Source: Spongiivirga sp046524175
Lineage (GTDB): Bacteria; Bacteroidota; Bacteroidia; Flavobacteriales; Flavobacteriaceae
Assembly: GCF_046524175.1 (NCBI RefSeq)
Contig: NZ_JBEFZF010000005.1
Location: forward strand, 124,001-188,000
Length of the DNA: 64,000 bases
Direction: 5' to 3'
The translations under genes and the position numbers were made by a program. Under the pieces are notes generated by a model. It was not told the DNA's origin, made no database searches, and saw only the letters and a list, made by a program, of their open reading frames with translations. Of this stretch, positions 35,069-43,318 are shown piece by piece. Within the stretch, counting starts at the first letter, position 1, and every line of letters begins with the position of its first letter.

Positions 35069-36508
35069 TTAGACATTTATAATACTGTGATTTTTTATTG
35101 AAATTATCTTGTTTAATAATGAGTGAAAATGGGATTCGGTAGTAAATACGTTCATGATGGTTACACGTAAGTAGAATTGTCCTTTTAGATAAGTAGATAC
35201 AATATAAAACTCACCATCTTCCAATAATTGCCTACGAATTGATTGGTTGATACTGTCAATTTCATCAGTCCTTAAATTGCCCGTAAAACGGAAACATACG
35301 ATATTAGTTTCCGGTTGCATGGCTAGATCAAATTCCGGGTTTAATTCAATGATACCAGCAAACGTTTTCCCTAAATCGTACAAGGTGGTCACATAATCAT
35401 CAAAAAACTGAGTGCCAAATGCATTGATAATGCTAAAAAATCGAATACTCATCATACTCTTAGTGCACTCGAACGTACGTTTTGCAAGATTATACCACTC
35501 TAAATCATCATTTTTATCCCACAAATAATGGGCTTTTTGGCTAAAAGTGGTATAGGTGTCATTTGATCGTTTAAACAATAAGGCAGTAGTGATACTAGAA
35601 GTGGCCATCATTTTATGACCATCGATTGCTATTGAATCTGCCTGCTCAATTCCTTTTAAAAGATGCTTATATTTTTTTGAAAATATAGCGGCTCCACCAT
35701 GTGCCCCGTCAACATGAAACCAAATATTGTTTTGTTTAGCAAATGCAGCTAACGATTCTAAATTGTCATGCATGCCAGAGGATGTTGAAGGTGCGCTACC
35801 AACAACGGCAATTACTTCAAAACCTTTATCTATGGCTAATTTATAAGCGAGATCAAGTTTATTTACTTCTATTTTAAAATGCTCGTTTACCGGAACTTTA
35901 ATAATACCCGCATCGCCTAAGCCCATGATGCGGGCAGCACGATCGACACAATAATGCGCTTCTTCAGATACCAGAATTGCCAGTTTATTAGCATATCCAT
36001 CATTCCAAACATCATCGTTCGCAATGGCTTTTCTTGCAGCAATTAAGGCTGTTAAATTTGCTAGTGTCCCTCCAGATGTTAAAAATCCGTCTGCATTTTT
36101 GCCGTACCCAATCGCTTTAGTGAATACATTAACAACTACTTTTTCGATAGCAGTGGCCGCGGCTCCCATTTCATAAACAGCCATCCCATTATTGAGTGTG
36201 GCACTTAACAATGTAGCTAAAGAAGAAACTGGTACGGTTGGTGAAATCTGATGACCAATGTACTTGGGGTTATGAGTAGCTATTGATCGTTTTAAAACCG
36301 TTCCAAAAAACTCTTCAGTTGTATGTCTCTCTGTGGCGTATTGCTCCCAAAAACGAAGTTCGTCATTTGGGGTTGACCAATTAATAACCGTATCTGACTT
36401 TTCTGAAATATGATTTTCAAGATGTTGTGAAAGCAACTTGATCAAGGTAGTCCCCTCTTCTTGAAAAAGCTCAGCACTATATGCCTGTCGTAAAAGTGGT
36501 GTACTCAT
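35069..36508 (-). CDS. PLP-dependent group II decarboxylase in an ars operon
   Basis: A 479-residue fold-type I PLP enzyme of the aromatic-amino-acid/glutamate/diaminobutyrate decarboxylase family. The cofactor-stacking His is in SEEAHYCVDRA (H185), the Asp that binds the pyridine nitrogen is D268 in FHVDGAHGG, and the Schiff-base lysine is K299 in AIDGHKMM. The substrate is not predictable from these residues. The gene overlaps arsR by 4 bp and precedes DUF6428, a GNAT and arsC, so its expression follows arsenic. This partner for an ars operon is unusual; see findings. Confidence 0.87.
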   Translation of the reverse strand: MSTPLLRQAYSAELFQEEGTTLIKLLSQHLENHISEKSDTVINWSTPNDELRFWEQYATERHTTEEFFGTVLKRSIATHNPKYIGHQISPTVPVSSLATLLSATLNNGMAVYEMGAAATAIEKVVVNVFTKAIGYGKNADGFLTSGGTLANLTALIAARKAIANDDVWNDGYANKLAILVSEEAHYCVDRAARIMGLGDAGIIKVPVNEHFKIEVNKLDLAYKLAIDKGFEVIAVVGSAPSTSSGMHDNLESLAAFAKQNNIWFHVDGAHGGAAIFSKKYKHLLKGIEQADSIAIDGHKMMATSSITTALLFKRSNDTYTTFSQKAHYLWDKNDDLEWYNLAKRTFECTKSMMSIRFFSIINAFGTQFFDDYVTTLYDLGKTFAGIIELNPEFDLAMQPETNIVCFRFTGNLRTDEIDSINQSIRRQLLEDGEFYIVSTYLKGQFYLRVTIMNVFTTESHFHSLLNKIISIKNHSIINV

Positions 36509-36828
36509 GATCCTTTATTTAAAATCTCTTTGAAAAATTGCTCCATAACGATGGAAAACTGATTAAAGTTGGTTTTGTTTAAGCAATAACAAAGGCTTTT
36601 CCCTTTGACATTTCCGTGTATGAGTCCTGCCTCTCTAATAACCTGAAGGTGTTGCGAAACTGTGGCTTGAGACAGCCCTATTTCATCGGTAATATCAGTA
36701 CAAATACAATCTTTTTGATCTTTTATATACTTCAATATTGCCACCCGAGCAGGATGAGAAAGCACTTTTGCAATTGCTGCCACTTCAAGATCATCAATGC
36801 GATGAATATTTACTTTTGTAGTTCCCAT
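36505..36828 (-). CDS. arsR: ArsR/SmtB family metalloregulator
   Basis: A 107-residue winged-helix repressor from the ATG at 36828; a GTG six bases earlier is possible. The DNA-recognition helices are CICTDITDEIGLSQATVSQHLQVI. Candidate As(III) ligands are C41 and C43 at the start of that region and C80 and C82 in SLCYCLN. ArsR proteins release DNA on binding arsenite or antimonite. It leads the ars operon, with a 30-bp perfect palindrome about 23 bp upstream as its likely operator. Confidence 0.92.
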   Translation of the reverse strand: MGTTKVNIHRIDDLEVAAIAKVLSHPARVAILKYIKDQKDCICTDITDEIGLSQATVSQHLQVIREAGLIHGNVKGKSLCYCLNKTNFNQFSIVMEQFFKEILNKGS

Positions 36829-36850
36829 AAACACTTAGCTTCTTTTACCT

Positions 36851-36880
36851 ATCATCGTAATATTGCAATATTACGATGAT
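36851..36880. promoter_or_regulatory. 30-bp perfect palindrome, ArsR operator
   Basis: The half-site ATCATCGTAATATTG (36851-36865) is followed immediately by its exact reverse complement to 36880. It sits 23-52 bp before the arsR ATG and includes a near-match to the -7 box on each strand (TAATATTG). Position and symmetry fit an autoregulatory ArsR operator. Confidence 0.85.
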
Positions 36881-36892
36881 ACTTCGAATTAA

Positions 36893-36923
36893 AAAAGGCG
36901 AACTCTGTTAAAGTTCGCCTTTT
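36893..36923 (-). terminator. Terminator after the TM2-domain gene
   Basis: The stem GGCGAACT/AGTTCGCC (36897-36904 with 36912-36919) has a 7-nt loop and is flanked by A and T runs. It lies 22 bp past the stop of the TM2 gene on the minus strand and insulates the ars promoter. Confidence 0.85.
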
Positions 36924-36944
36924 ATTTACTTTGTTATGTGAATT

Positions 36945-37382
36945 TTAAAACCAAGGTTTCTGTCCTGCCTGATATGTATTATAAAACTCTTCATCAGACT
37001 TTGTTAGATAAATAATCCCTTCTATCAATCCGATTATTCCAGCTGCCATTGACAAAAATACTCCTACACCCAAGCACGAAGTTGCAATTCCAATTAAGTT
37101 AATAGCCAATAAAATAATTCCTTCTTTATTATAACCCAAAATGAATTTATGAACCCCAAAAGAACCTAATAAAATTCCCAAAATCCCGGCTAAAATCTTT
37201 TTGTTATCAGTCCCTGCAACATCATCTAATCCTTTTTTGAACTCACTTGCAGTTTCTTTAGCCTCTTCTTTAAACTCTTTAGTTTCTTCTTTGATTTTAT
37301 CAGCTGCTTTTTTTGCTCCTTCTTTAGCATCGCCGATCATATCATTTAAATCGTCTCCTAGACTCTTATTGTCGTCTGACAT
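36945..37382 (-). CDS. TM2-domain protein with amphipathic N-terminal helix
   Basis: A 145-residue protein. Residues 1-60 form a long Lys/Glu/Ala-rich helix (AKEGAKKAADKIKEETKEFKEEAKETASEF) of the YtxH/late-embryogenesis type. Residues 62-130 are a TM2 domain (GILGILLGSFGVHKFILGYNKEGI and a second helix pair). TM2 proteins are small membrane proteins of unclear role; the helical part suggests a stress or membrane-protective function. It has its own terminator. Confidence 0.85.
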   Translation of the reverse strand: MSDDNKSLGDDLNDMIGDAKEGAKKAADKIKEETKEFKEEAKETASEFKKGLDDVAGTDNKKILAGILGILLGSFGVHKFILGYNKEGIILLAINLIGIATSCLGVGVFLSMAAGIIGLIEGIIYLTKSDEEFYNTYQAGQKPWF

Positions 37383-37436
37383 TGTTGTTTAATTTTAATG
37401 GTTAATAAGATATTAAATGTAGTAATTTTTTTTAAG

Positions 37437-37823
37437 CTACAGGAAGGCTTTATCAATTGGCTCCCAGAGTTCTATTTTATTCCCTTCAGGATCTAAAATC
37501 CAACCAAATTTACCATAATCATACTCTTCTATTTCACCAACAACCGTTACACCTTCTTCCTTTAATACCTCCAGTAATTCTACTAAATTTTCTACCCGAA
37601 AATTCATCATGAATTGTTTCTTACTCGGATTAAAGTATTGGGTGTCTTCCTTAAAGGGAGACCATTGAGTAGAGCAATCGTTGCCTTCTTTATCTTTCCA
37701 CCAGAAGGTGCACCCATATTGATCTACTGGAAGACCTAAGTGCTCTTTATACCATTGTTTTATTGTATCAGGGTTTTCAGTTTTAAAGAAAAGCCCACCA
37801 AGTCCAGTTACTCTATTTTTCAT
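37437..37823 (-). CDS. VOC family (glyoxalase-like) protein
   Basis: A 128-residue protein with the paired beta-alpha-beta-beta-beta modules of the vicinal-oxygen-chelate fold. Visible parts are GLGGLFFKTENPDTIKQWYKEHLGL at the N-terminus and FGWILDPEGNKIELWEP at the C-terminus, including the conserved metal-ligand Glu. Members include glyoxalases, dioxygenases and resistance proteins; the substrate is unknown. It is the first of several small same-strand genes after the TM2 gene. Confidence 0.85.
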   Translation of the reverse strand: MKNRVTGLGGLFFKTENPDTIKQWYKEHLGLPVDQYGCTFWWKDKEGNDCSTQWSPFKEDTQYFNPSKKQFMMNFRVENLVELLEVLKEEGVTVVGEIEEYDYGKFGWILDPEGNKIELWEPIDKAFL

Positions 37824-37852
37824 TTGTTTAGTTTAGATAATTACTTTTAATC

Positions 37853-38311
37853 TTATCTGTTTTTCACAGTAGCTTCATAAATAGAAATCCATTCATCTGC
37901 AGTCATCTTCGTCATTAATTCTGCTATTAACTCATATGGAATATGTTTCATATTCTTAAAACGAATACAGCTTTTTCCCATATCAAGCTTTGTTTTTACG
38001 TGTTTGGGATACTCTTCTACCCACCAGTCGTATAACTCTTTTTTCGCATAAATGCCAGAATGATATAAGGCCACAAAGTTTTTTTGCGATGCTAGGTTGA
38101 TAAATGGTAAGGGTAATTTAGGATCACAATGATAGCCATCAGGATATTTTGAATGCGGAACGAAATAAGCCATCATCCCATAGCCCATTCCCTCCTGAAA
38201 TCCTTCTGGTAAATTATCTTGAATAGCTTTTCTGATTTTAGAAATCACTTCCTTTCGATCTTCGGGAAGTTCGTTAATATATTGTTCTGGTGTGGTTGCT
38301 TTTGATTGCAT
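37853..38311 (-). CDS. DUF1801 (YdhG-like) protein
   Basis: A 152-residue protein of DUF1801. The signature is YINELPEDRKEVISKIRKAIQDNLPEGFQE, then INLASQKNFVALYHSGIY and CIRFKNMKHIPYELIAELM. The fold is related to the iron-chaperone frataxin-like YdhG group, but function is unproven. It lies 29 bp from the VOC gene on the same strand. Confidence 0.85.
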   Translation of the reverse strand: MQSKATTPEQYINELPEDRKEVISKIRKAIQDNLPEGFQEGMGYGMMAYFVPHSKYPDGYHCDPKLPLPFINLASQKNFVALYHSGIYAKKELYDWWVEEYPKHVKTKLDMGKSCIRFKNMKHIPYELIAELMTKMTADEWISIYEATVKNR

Positions 38312-38353
38312 TTTTTATGAATAGTTGATAATTAAGAATGAATAAGTAAATTG

Positions 38354-38800
38354 TTATTTGCGCTGCAGGATGAGTGCAGAAATCAAACTAACAATAATCC
38401 CAATAATCAGCACAGTCCCAAACATCACTAGTGCTAAAAGACCGCTACTAAAACCTGCTGCTGAGTCATCACCAGTTGCCGCAACATATTCATCAATAAA
38501 ATCGGGATTAATAACCGCAGTGTATAGATAGTCTATTATTGCAAAACCTAAGGCAGCAAAGGCCGATATAAGAACGCCAATTAAGAAAGCTCTTCCAAAA
38601 GAAACCAATCCGTTGTTTTGTTTATCCCGAAAGTGTTTAATCCCAAAAAAGACAAATGACAAGGATGCCAAAATGGTCAGATAACCAATAATTTCTTGGG
38701 TAGAAAAGTCTAGATTTTTGCCAAATACCAATCCCGCTAAAAATAAAGCCGCTGCAAATATTAATGCGAATAGTCCGAACCTGAATACTGTTTTTTGCAT
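38354..38800 (-). CDS. DUF4199 family membrane protein
   Basis: A 148-residue protein with four membrane helices. The DUF4199 pattern is visible as a GYLTILASLSFVFFGIKHFRDK helix-loop followed by GRAFLIGVLISAFAALGFAIIDYLY, and a last helix ending SALILQRK. Function unknown; common in Bacteroidota. Confidence 0.8.
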   Translation of the reverse strand: MQKTVFRFGLFALIFAAALFLAGLVFGKNLDFSTQEIIGYLTILASLSFVFFGIKHFRDKQNNGLVSFGRAFLIGVLISAFAALGFAIIDYLYTAVINPDFIDEYVAATGDDSAAGFSSGLLALVMFGTVLIIGIIVSLISALILQRK

Positions 38801-38897
38801 GATTTCTTAGTTTTTGTTTAAGCCAAAAGTAGGTTGATTGGCGACAAATCAGCTCATACTAAAGTACTAAAACCCTCACACTTTAGTAGTAAAAACA

Positions 38898-39314
38898 TTA
38901 TTCTATAACTATTTGCAGCGTTTTTGCTTTTTGAATTGCTTGTGTTCGACGCTTCACATCAAGCTTCAACAAAATATTTGATACGTGGGTTTTAACCGTA
39001 CTTTCTGTTACAAATAGTTTGGCAGCAATTTCCTTATTAGAGTGTCCGTTGCAAATTTCAGTAAGTACCTCATATTCTCTTTTGCTCAACCCTATTTTTT
39101 CAAGCTGATCCTTGTTAATCTCTCCTTTAGCTATAAGAGGTTTTTGTAAGCTCTTCTTATTCAAATAAATTCCTAAAACAAAAAAGACTACTGCAATAAC
39201 AGCAATGATCATTTCTATTTTTAAATCGCTGGACACAATGCTGTACTTACTCAACTGAAATAAGCTGAGCAGCGCAATAATCAACACAGCAAAAATGAAA
39301 ATCGTTTTTTTCAC
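38898..39314 (-). CDS. Membrane-anchored LuxR-type regulator without a receiver domain
   Basis: A 138-residue protein with two membrane helices (about 3-20 and 34-52) and a C-terminal LuxR/GerE helix-turn-helix (LSKREYEVLTEICNGHSNKEIAAKLFVTESTVKTHVSNILLKL). It has no receiver or ligand domain, so activity may depend on membrane state or a partner. Its ATG overlaps the upstream dehydrogenase stop by 4 bp. The DUF4199 gene follows 97 bp downstream on the same strand and may be a target. Confidence 0.85.
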   Translation of the reverse strand: MKKTIFIFAVLIIALLSLFQLSKYSIVSSDLKIEMIIAVIAVVFFVLGIYLNKKSLQKPLIAKGEINKDQLEKIGLSKREYEVLTEICNGHSNKEIAAKLFVTESTVKTHVSNILLKLDVKRRTQAIQKAKTLQIVIE

Positions 39315-40264
39315 GAATTTTCAGTATTAAAAAAGTGGGTTTTAATCTTATCAACAATGGTTTGTGCCAGTTTTTCTTTACTCTTCACCGTCCAGCCGGC
39401 GACATGCGGACTTAATAATACATTGTTAACATCCATTAAGTATTGAAATGCTTCTGGGAGACTTTCATCATCAAACATATCTTCAAATGACGATTTCTCA
39501 TATTCTAACACATCTAAGCCTGCACCTAAGACCTTTCTTGATTTTAAAGCCGCAACAAGATCCGCGGTTACAACACTTTTACCTCTGGCGGTATTCATAA
39601 ACCAAAATGGTTTAGCAAACTCATTAATAAAATTAGCGTTAATCATTCCCACAGTTTCAGGAGTTTGGGGGGTGTGTAAACTAACAACATCAACATTTTT
39701 CTGAAACTCCAATATCCCCACTTGCCGAGCATTATCGTCTCCTACACCACCAACAATATCATAACATAGCACTTCGCAATCAAAGCCTTTTAGTTTTTTT
39801 GCAAACGCTTTTCCCATATTCCCATAACCAATAATACCAACGGTTCTACCATCGAGCTCAATACCACGATTCCCCTCGCGATCCCATTTTCCATTACATA
39901 TTTCCTGGTGTGATTTATTCAATTTATTAAATAATGAAAGGATCATTCCTAGTGTATGCTCCCCGACAGCATTTCTATTTCCTTCAGGAGCATTAAATAG
40001 TACAACACCCTGTTCTTTTGCAAAATCAGTATCAATATTTTCTAATCCAGCACCCACACGTCCTATAAATTTTAAGCTAGTAGCCTTCTGAAGAAAAGCT
40101 TTATCAATTGCAAATCGGCTTCTAATAATCAAGCCTTCATATAAATGAACTTTATTTTCTATTTGTGATTTAGTAGCGGTATAGTCAAAATCATTTTCGC
40201 AACCCAAAGCTTCTAAACCGCTTGCCAACAGATCATGATTAGTGTCAATATGCAGTACTTTCAT
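39311..40264 (-). CDS. D-2-hydroxyacid dehydrogenase (phosphoglycerate dehydrogenase-like)
   Basis: A 317-residue NAD-dependent enzyme. It has the nucleotide-binding GIIGYGNMGKAFA (143-155), GRVGAGLENID near residue 69, the catalytic Arg in FMNTARGKSV, the Glu in LDVLEYEK and the His in LSPHVAGWT. There is no C-terminal ACT domain, so it is shorter than E. coli SerA; it could be the serine-pathway enzyme of this organism or act on another 2-hydroxyacid. It is coupled by a 4-bp overlap to a LuxR-type gene. Confidence 0.87.
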   Translation of the reverse strand: MKVLHIDTNHDLLASGLEALGCENDFDYTATKSQIENKVHLYEGLIIRSRFAIDKAFLQKATSLKFIGRVGAGLENIDTDFAKEQGVVLFNAPEGNRNAVGEHTLGMILSLFNKLNKSHQEICNGKWDREGNRGIELDGRTVGIIGYGNMGKAFAKKLKGFDCEVLCYDIVGGVGDDNARQVGILEFQKNVDVVSLHTPQTPETVGMINANFINEFAKPFWFMNTARGKSVVTADLVAALKSRKVLGAGLDVLEYEKSSFEDMFDDESLPEAFQYLMDVNNVLLSPHVAGWTVKSKEKLAQTIVDKIKTHFFNTENS

Positions 40265-40393
40265 ATTTGCAATTTAGTATTTTATCGATAATTTGATTAT
40301 CATGAAAGGAAATAACAAAAGTAGGAATGTACACAGACGGTCGTCATTTACTATACAAAAAAGTAGTTTTGCAGGATACACCCTCTCTTTAAT

Positions 40394-41503
40394 ATGATAA
40401 ACGTCGCTACATTGATTATTGCCATTGCTGTTCCTCTTTCTATCGGTATCTCAATCTATTTATCCACTATTAAAAACACAAACAAAAGAGCCAATAGCAT
40501 TCTTGCTATACTACTGCTATTGGCTTCGGGGATGTTATCAGTAAAAGCACTCGCATCCTATCATGTGATTACAAACATATGGTGGTTGTCATTTGTTGAT
40601 ATTAATATCTTTCTTTTCGGTCCACTTTCTTTCGTTTATTTAAAGCGACTGATCAATTTTTCGGAAAAACCTTTTTCCTTAGCAGTTTCTCATTACATAC
40701 CTGCAATCACACATCTTATATTTTCATTGGTTTTACTTCAATTGTCCGAAGAATCACTTATCAATCTAAATCGGTCAGGTCAGTTTACAACAGTGTTCTT
40801 TTTTATAGAAGTGTTAGCAATTTTATATAATATCTATTACTGGAGTTTATGCAGAAAGGAAATTTCCATCTATTTAGAACAAGAGAAAAAACAGCTATCA
40901 TTTATACAACCGATTGGGCACTTTTTGAGGGTAATGTTTTATATGATTTCTGCCTTGCTTTTAATTTGGATGGTAAACATGGTTAGCAGCTCGTTTTTTA
41001 AGTATCCGATCCCCTTTTTTAGCTATAATTTTATCTGGATAGGCATATCTATAATTGTATATATTATTGCTGGTTTTGCACTATTTCAACCCACTGTTTT
41101 CAGAATAGCACCTACTTTAGAATCCAAATCTTCTGATAAAAAACGCCTTAGCGATTTTGAAATCGAGCAATTAGAAAAAAAGTTGAATACATTAATTGTC
41201 AAAGAAAAAATACATCTAGAACAAACGCTCACCTTATCTAGTTTAGCATCAATGCTCAAGGCATCATCAAACAACGTATCGTGGTTCTTAAATAATGTAT
41301 ACCAAACCAGTTTTTATGATTACATAAATGAACTTCGAGTACGAGAGTTTATTAAAAAGATTGAAAATAACGAACATAAGAAGCAAACACTATTGGCCCT
41401 TTCTATGGAAGTTGGTTTTAATTCTAAATCTACTTTTAACAAAGCATTCAAAACTATCGTAAAAGTAACCCCCAGCAATTATATAAAACGTATGAGTGCT
41501 TAA
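40394..41503 (+). CDS. AraC-family regulator with a seven-helix membrane domain
   Basis: A 369-residue protein. Seven hydrophobic helices fill residues 1-235, followed by a C-terminal AraC-type pair of helix-turn-helix motifs (about 265-365: LTLSSLASMLKASSNNVSWFLNN and LLALSMEVGFNSKSTFNKAFKTI). Such membrane-AraC fusions probably sense a signal in the membrane; the target is unknown. The nearest downstream gene encodes an NHL-repeat lipoprotein. Confidence 0.88.
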   Translation: MINVATLIIAIAVPLSIGISIYLSTIKNTNKRANSILAILLLLASGMLSVKALASYHVITNIWWLSFVDINIFLFGPLSFVYLKRLINFSEKPFSLAVSHYIPAITHLIFSLVLLQLSEESLINLNRSGQFTTVFFFIEVLAILYNIYYWSLCRKEISIYLEQEKKQLSFIQPIGHFLRVMFYMISALLLIWMVNMVSSSFFKYPIPFFSYNFIWIGISIIVYIIAGFALFQPTVFRIAPTLESKSSDKKRLSDFEIEQLEKKLNTLIVKEKIHLEQTLTLSSLASMLKASSNNVSWFLNNVYQTSFYDYINELRVREFIKKIENNEHKKQTLLALSMEVGFNSKSTFNKAFKTIVKVTPSNYIKRMSA

Positions 41504-41583
41504 AAAGATGTATATCCGTACCCATTAAGTCGATTTTAATTTCAAAGCCGCGTTATTTCGGAAGAAATTTTAAAATTCACTTA

Positions 41584-42519
41584 ATGATGAAAAACATCCT
41601 AAAAAAAAGAGTACTCATTATTTTGCTTTGCACTACTGCATTGCTTTTTGCATCATTCAACCTTTTTTCATGTTATGGAGATAATCCCTTGCCGCAGAAA
41701 AAGGAGGTAACCACCATATTTGATAATTTTCCCGCTAACGATGGTATAGCTGTTGATGTATATGGTACTGTTTTCGCTGCAAACTATGGGCAATTTGTGC
41801 AAACAGGAGGAGACGGAAGTACGGTGCTTCAAGCAAATCCTTTTAAAAAGGTATTTGATACAATAGCAAGCGGATTAATTAATCCAGTGGGAACCGCTGT
41901 TGATTCAGAAGGAACTATTTACGTTAGCAATGCAAATAATTTTGTAAGTGGCGAGGTAACGCAACTAAATTCTGATGGCTCAAAGGTTATATTGGCTACA
42001 ATTGAAGGGTATCCATCAGGCATCACCGTAGACGAGCATGATAATCTTTATATTGCCAATTATTTAAAAGGACTAGTTCATAAAATAGATACTGAAGGAA
42101 AACTTTCAGTATATGCGCAGGACGAACGCCTATTTGGAGGAGTAGGCATTGACTTTGACAACGATGGAAACCTAGTCGTTGGAAACTTAATAACGGGAGA
42201 TGTACTAAGCATTAATCCAAGTGGTCAAACCAATTTAGTAACGACAATACCAACAGTACAGCAATTTAGCGTAATTGGCTATATAACGTATTTTAAAAAT
42301 CACATATATGCCACTGTGGGTGCTGAAAATCGCATCTATAAAATATCATTAGAAACTGGAGAATTTGAAGTTTTCGCAGGCAATGGAGAAGCAGCTTCAA
42401 CTGATGGCCCTGTACTAGAGGCAAGTTTAAATAGGCCAAATGGTATTACGGTAGATCCGTATCGAAAAATACTATATATCACGGAATTTGGTAATCGTTT
42501 AAGGGCAATAAGTCTGTAG
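41584..42519 (+). CDS. NHL/SMP-30-like beta-propeller lipoprotein
   Basis: A 311-residue protein with a lipoprotein-type signal ending FNLFSC (about residue 33). The mature part is a beta-propeller of NHL-like repeats: DGIAVDVYGTVFAANYG, PVGTAVDSEGTIYVSNANN, PSGITVDEHDNLYIANYLKG, GGVGIDFDNDGNLVVGN and NGITVDPYRKILYITEFGNRLRAI. These bind proteins or act as lactonases in related families; no metal-site pattern is clear here, so a binding role is as likely as an enzyme. Confidence 0.83.
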   Translation: MMKNILKKRVLIILLCTTALLFASFNLFSCYGDNPLPQKKEVTTIFDNFPANDGIAVDVYGTVFAANYGQFVQTGGDGSTVLQANPFKKVFDTIASGLINPVGTAVDSEGTIYVSNANNFVSGEVTQLNSDGSKVILATIEGYPSGITVDEHDNLYIANYLKGLVHKIDTEGKLSVYAQDERLFGGVGIDFDNDGNLVVGNLITGDVLSINPSGQTNLVTTIPTVQQFSVIGYITYFKNHIYATVGAENRIYKISLETGEFEVFAGNGEAASTDGPVLEASLNRPNGITVDPYRKILYITEFGNRLRAISL

Positions 42520-42662
42520 TCGAACCTTTACGGATACGCAAAAACAGCAGGCTAATTCGAGTTTGGTAAAAGCACGATCTTATATCTTATTTGTTTGATT
42601 GTGCTTTACCTTTTTGAAATTTAGCGTTGTTTTAACAATTGTGTATCAAAAATAGTTTAATT

Positions 42663-42680
42663 TTGGAACGTTCATTTCAA
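42663..42680 (+). promoter_or_regulatory. Candidate TetR operator before tetR
   Basis: TTGGAACGTTCATTTCAA lies just before the ATG at 42685. It matches the site before the SDR gene (TTGAAACGATCATTTCAA, 43288-43305) at 16 of 18 positions and has imperfect dyad symmetry (TTGRAA-N6-TTTCAA). Confidence 0.65.
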
Positions 42681-42684
42681 ATAG

Positions 42685-43269
42685 ATGGCGAATACAATTC
42701 AATATAATAGAAATCAGGTTTTGGCTAAAGCTTCAGAAGTTTTTCAAAAGAAAGGGTTTAACGGAGCAAGTATGCAAGATTTAGTAGATGCTACCGGTCT
42801 TAACCGGTCTAGTATTTATAATTCTTTCGGTTCTAAAATGGATTTGTATGTAGCTTCTTTGGATATATATCGAGATCAAAATGCTGGCATACAACAATCT
42901 TTAGTGAACAACGCCAAAGACGGTTTATCAGCCATTAAATCGATTTTTGACATATTTATTAAAACAATTGTCAACGATGTTGAAAACAAAGGCTGTATGA
43001 TTGTTAATTGCAAAACTGAATTAGCATCCACCGGAGATAAAAGCATTCTCAATTGGCTACTGAATTCGGATAAAAAGGGAATGGAACTTTTTGAAAATGT
43101 CATCAAACGTGGTCAAAAAGATGGAAGCATCAACAGCAAACAAAGCAGCAAAACATATGCCCTTTACATTTCTACAGCTTTACAAGGTTTTAGAATGACG
43201 GGTATAATGAATAAGAATAAAGGAGAACTGGAAGTCTTAGCTTCCTCATTTATAAATCAATTAAAATAA
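42685..43269 (+). CDS. TetR/AcrR family repressor
   Basis: A 194-residue regulator with an N-terminal helix-turn-helix (VLAKASEVFQKKGFNGASMQDLVDATGLNRSSIYNSFGSKMDLY) and a helical ligand-binding domain with Cys residues (NKGCMIVNCKTEL). TetR-type proteins of this shape usually repress themselves and a neighbouring gene, here the SDR. Identical-type operators before both genes support that. Confidence 0.9.
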   Translation: MANTIQYNRNQVLAKASEVFQKKGFNGASMQDLVDATGLNRSSIYNSFGSKMDLYVASLDIYRDQNAGIQQSLVNNAKDGLSAIKSIFDIFIKTIVNDVENKGCMIVNCKTELASTGDKSILNWLLNSDKKGMELFENVIKRGQKDGSINSKQSSKTYALYISTALQGFRMTGIMNKNKGELEVLASSFINQLK

Positions 43270-43287
43270 TTTTTTTTTGTTTCAATT

Positions 43288-43305
43288 TTGAAACGATCAT
43301 TTCAA
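43288..43305 (+). promoter_or_regulatory. Candidate TetR operator before the SDR gene
   Basis: TTGAAACGATCATTTCAA, symmetric as TTGAAA-N6-TTTCAA, ends 13 bp before the SDR start and is a near copy of the site before tetR. A preceding TTTCAA half-site at 43280-43285 adds partial symmetry. Confidence 0.65.
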
Positions 43306-43318
43306 ATTAAATCATATT

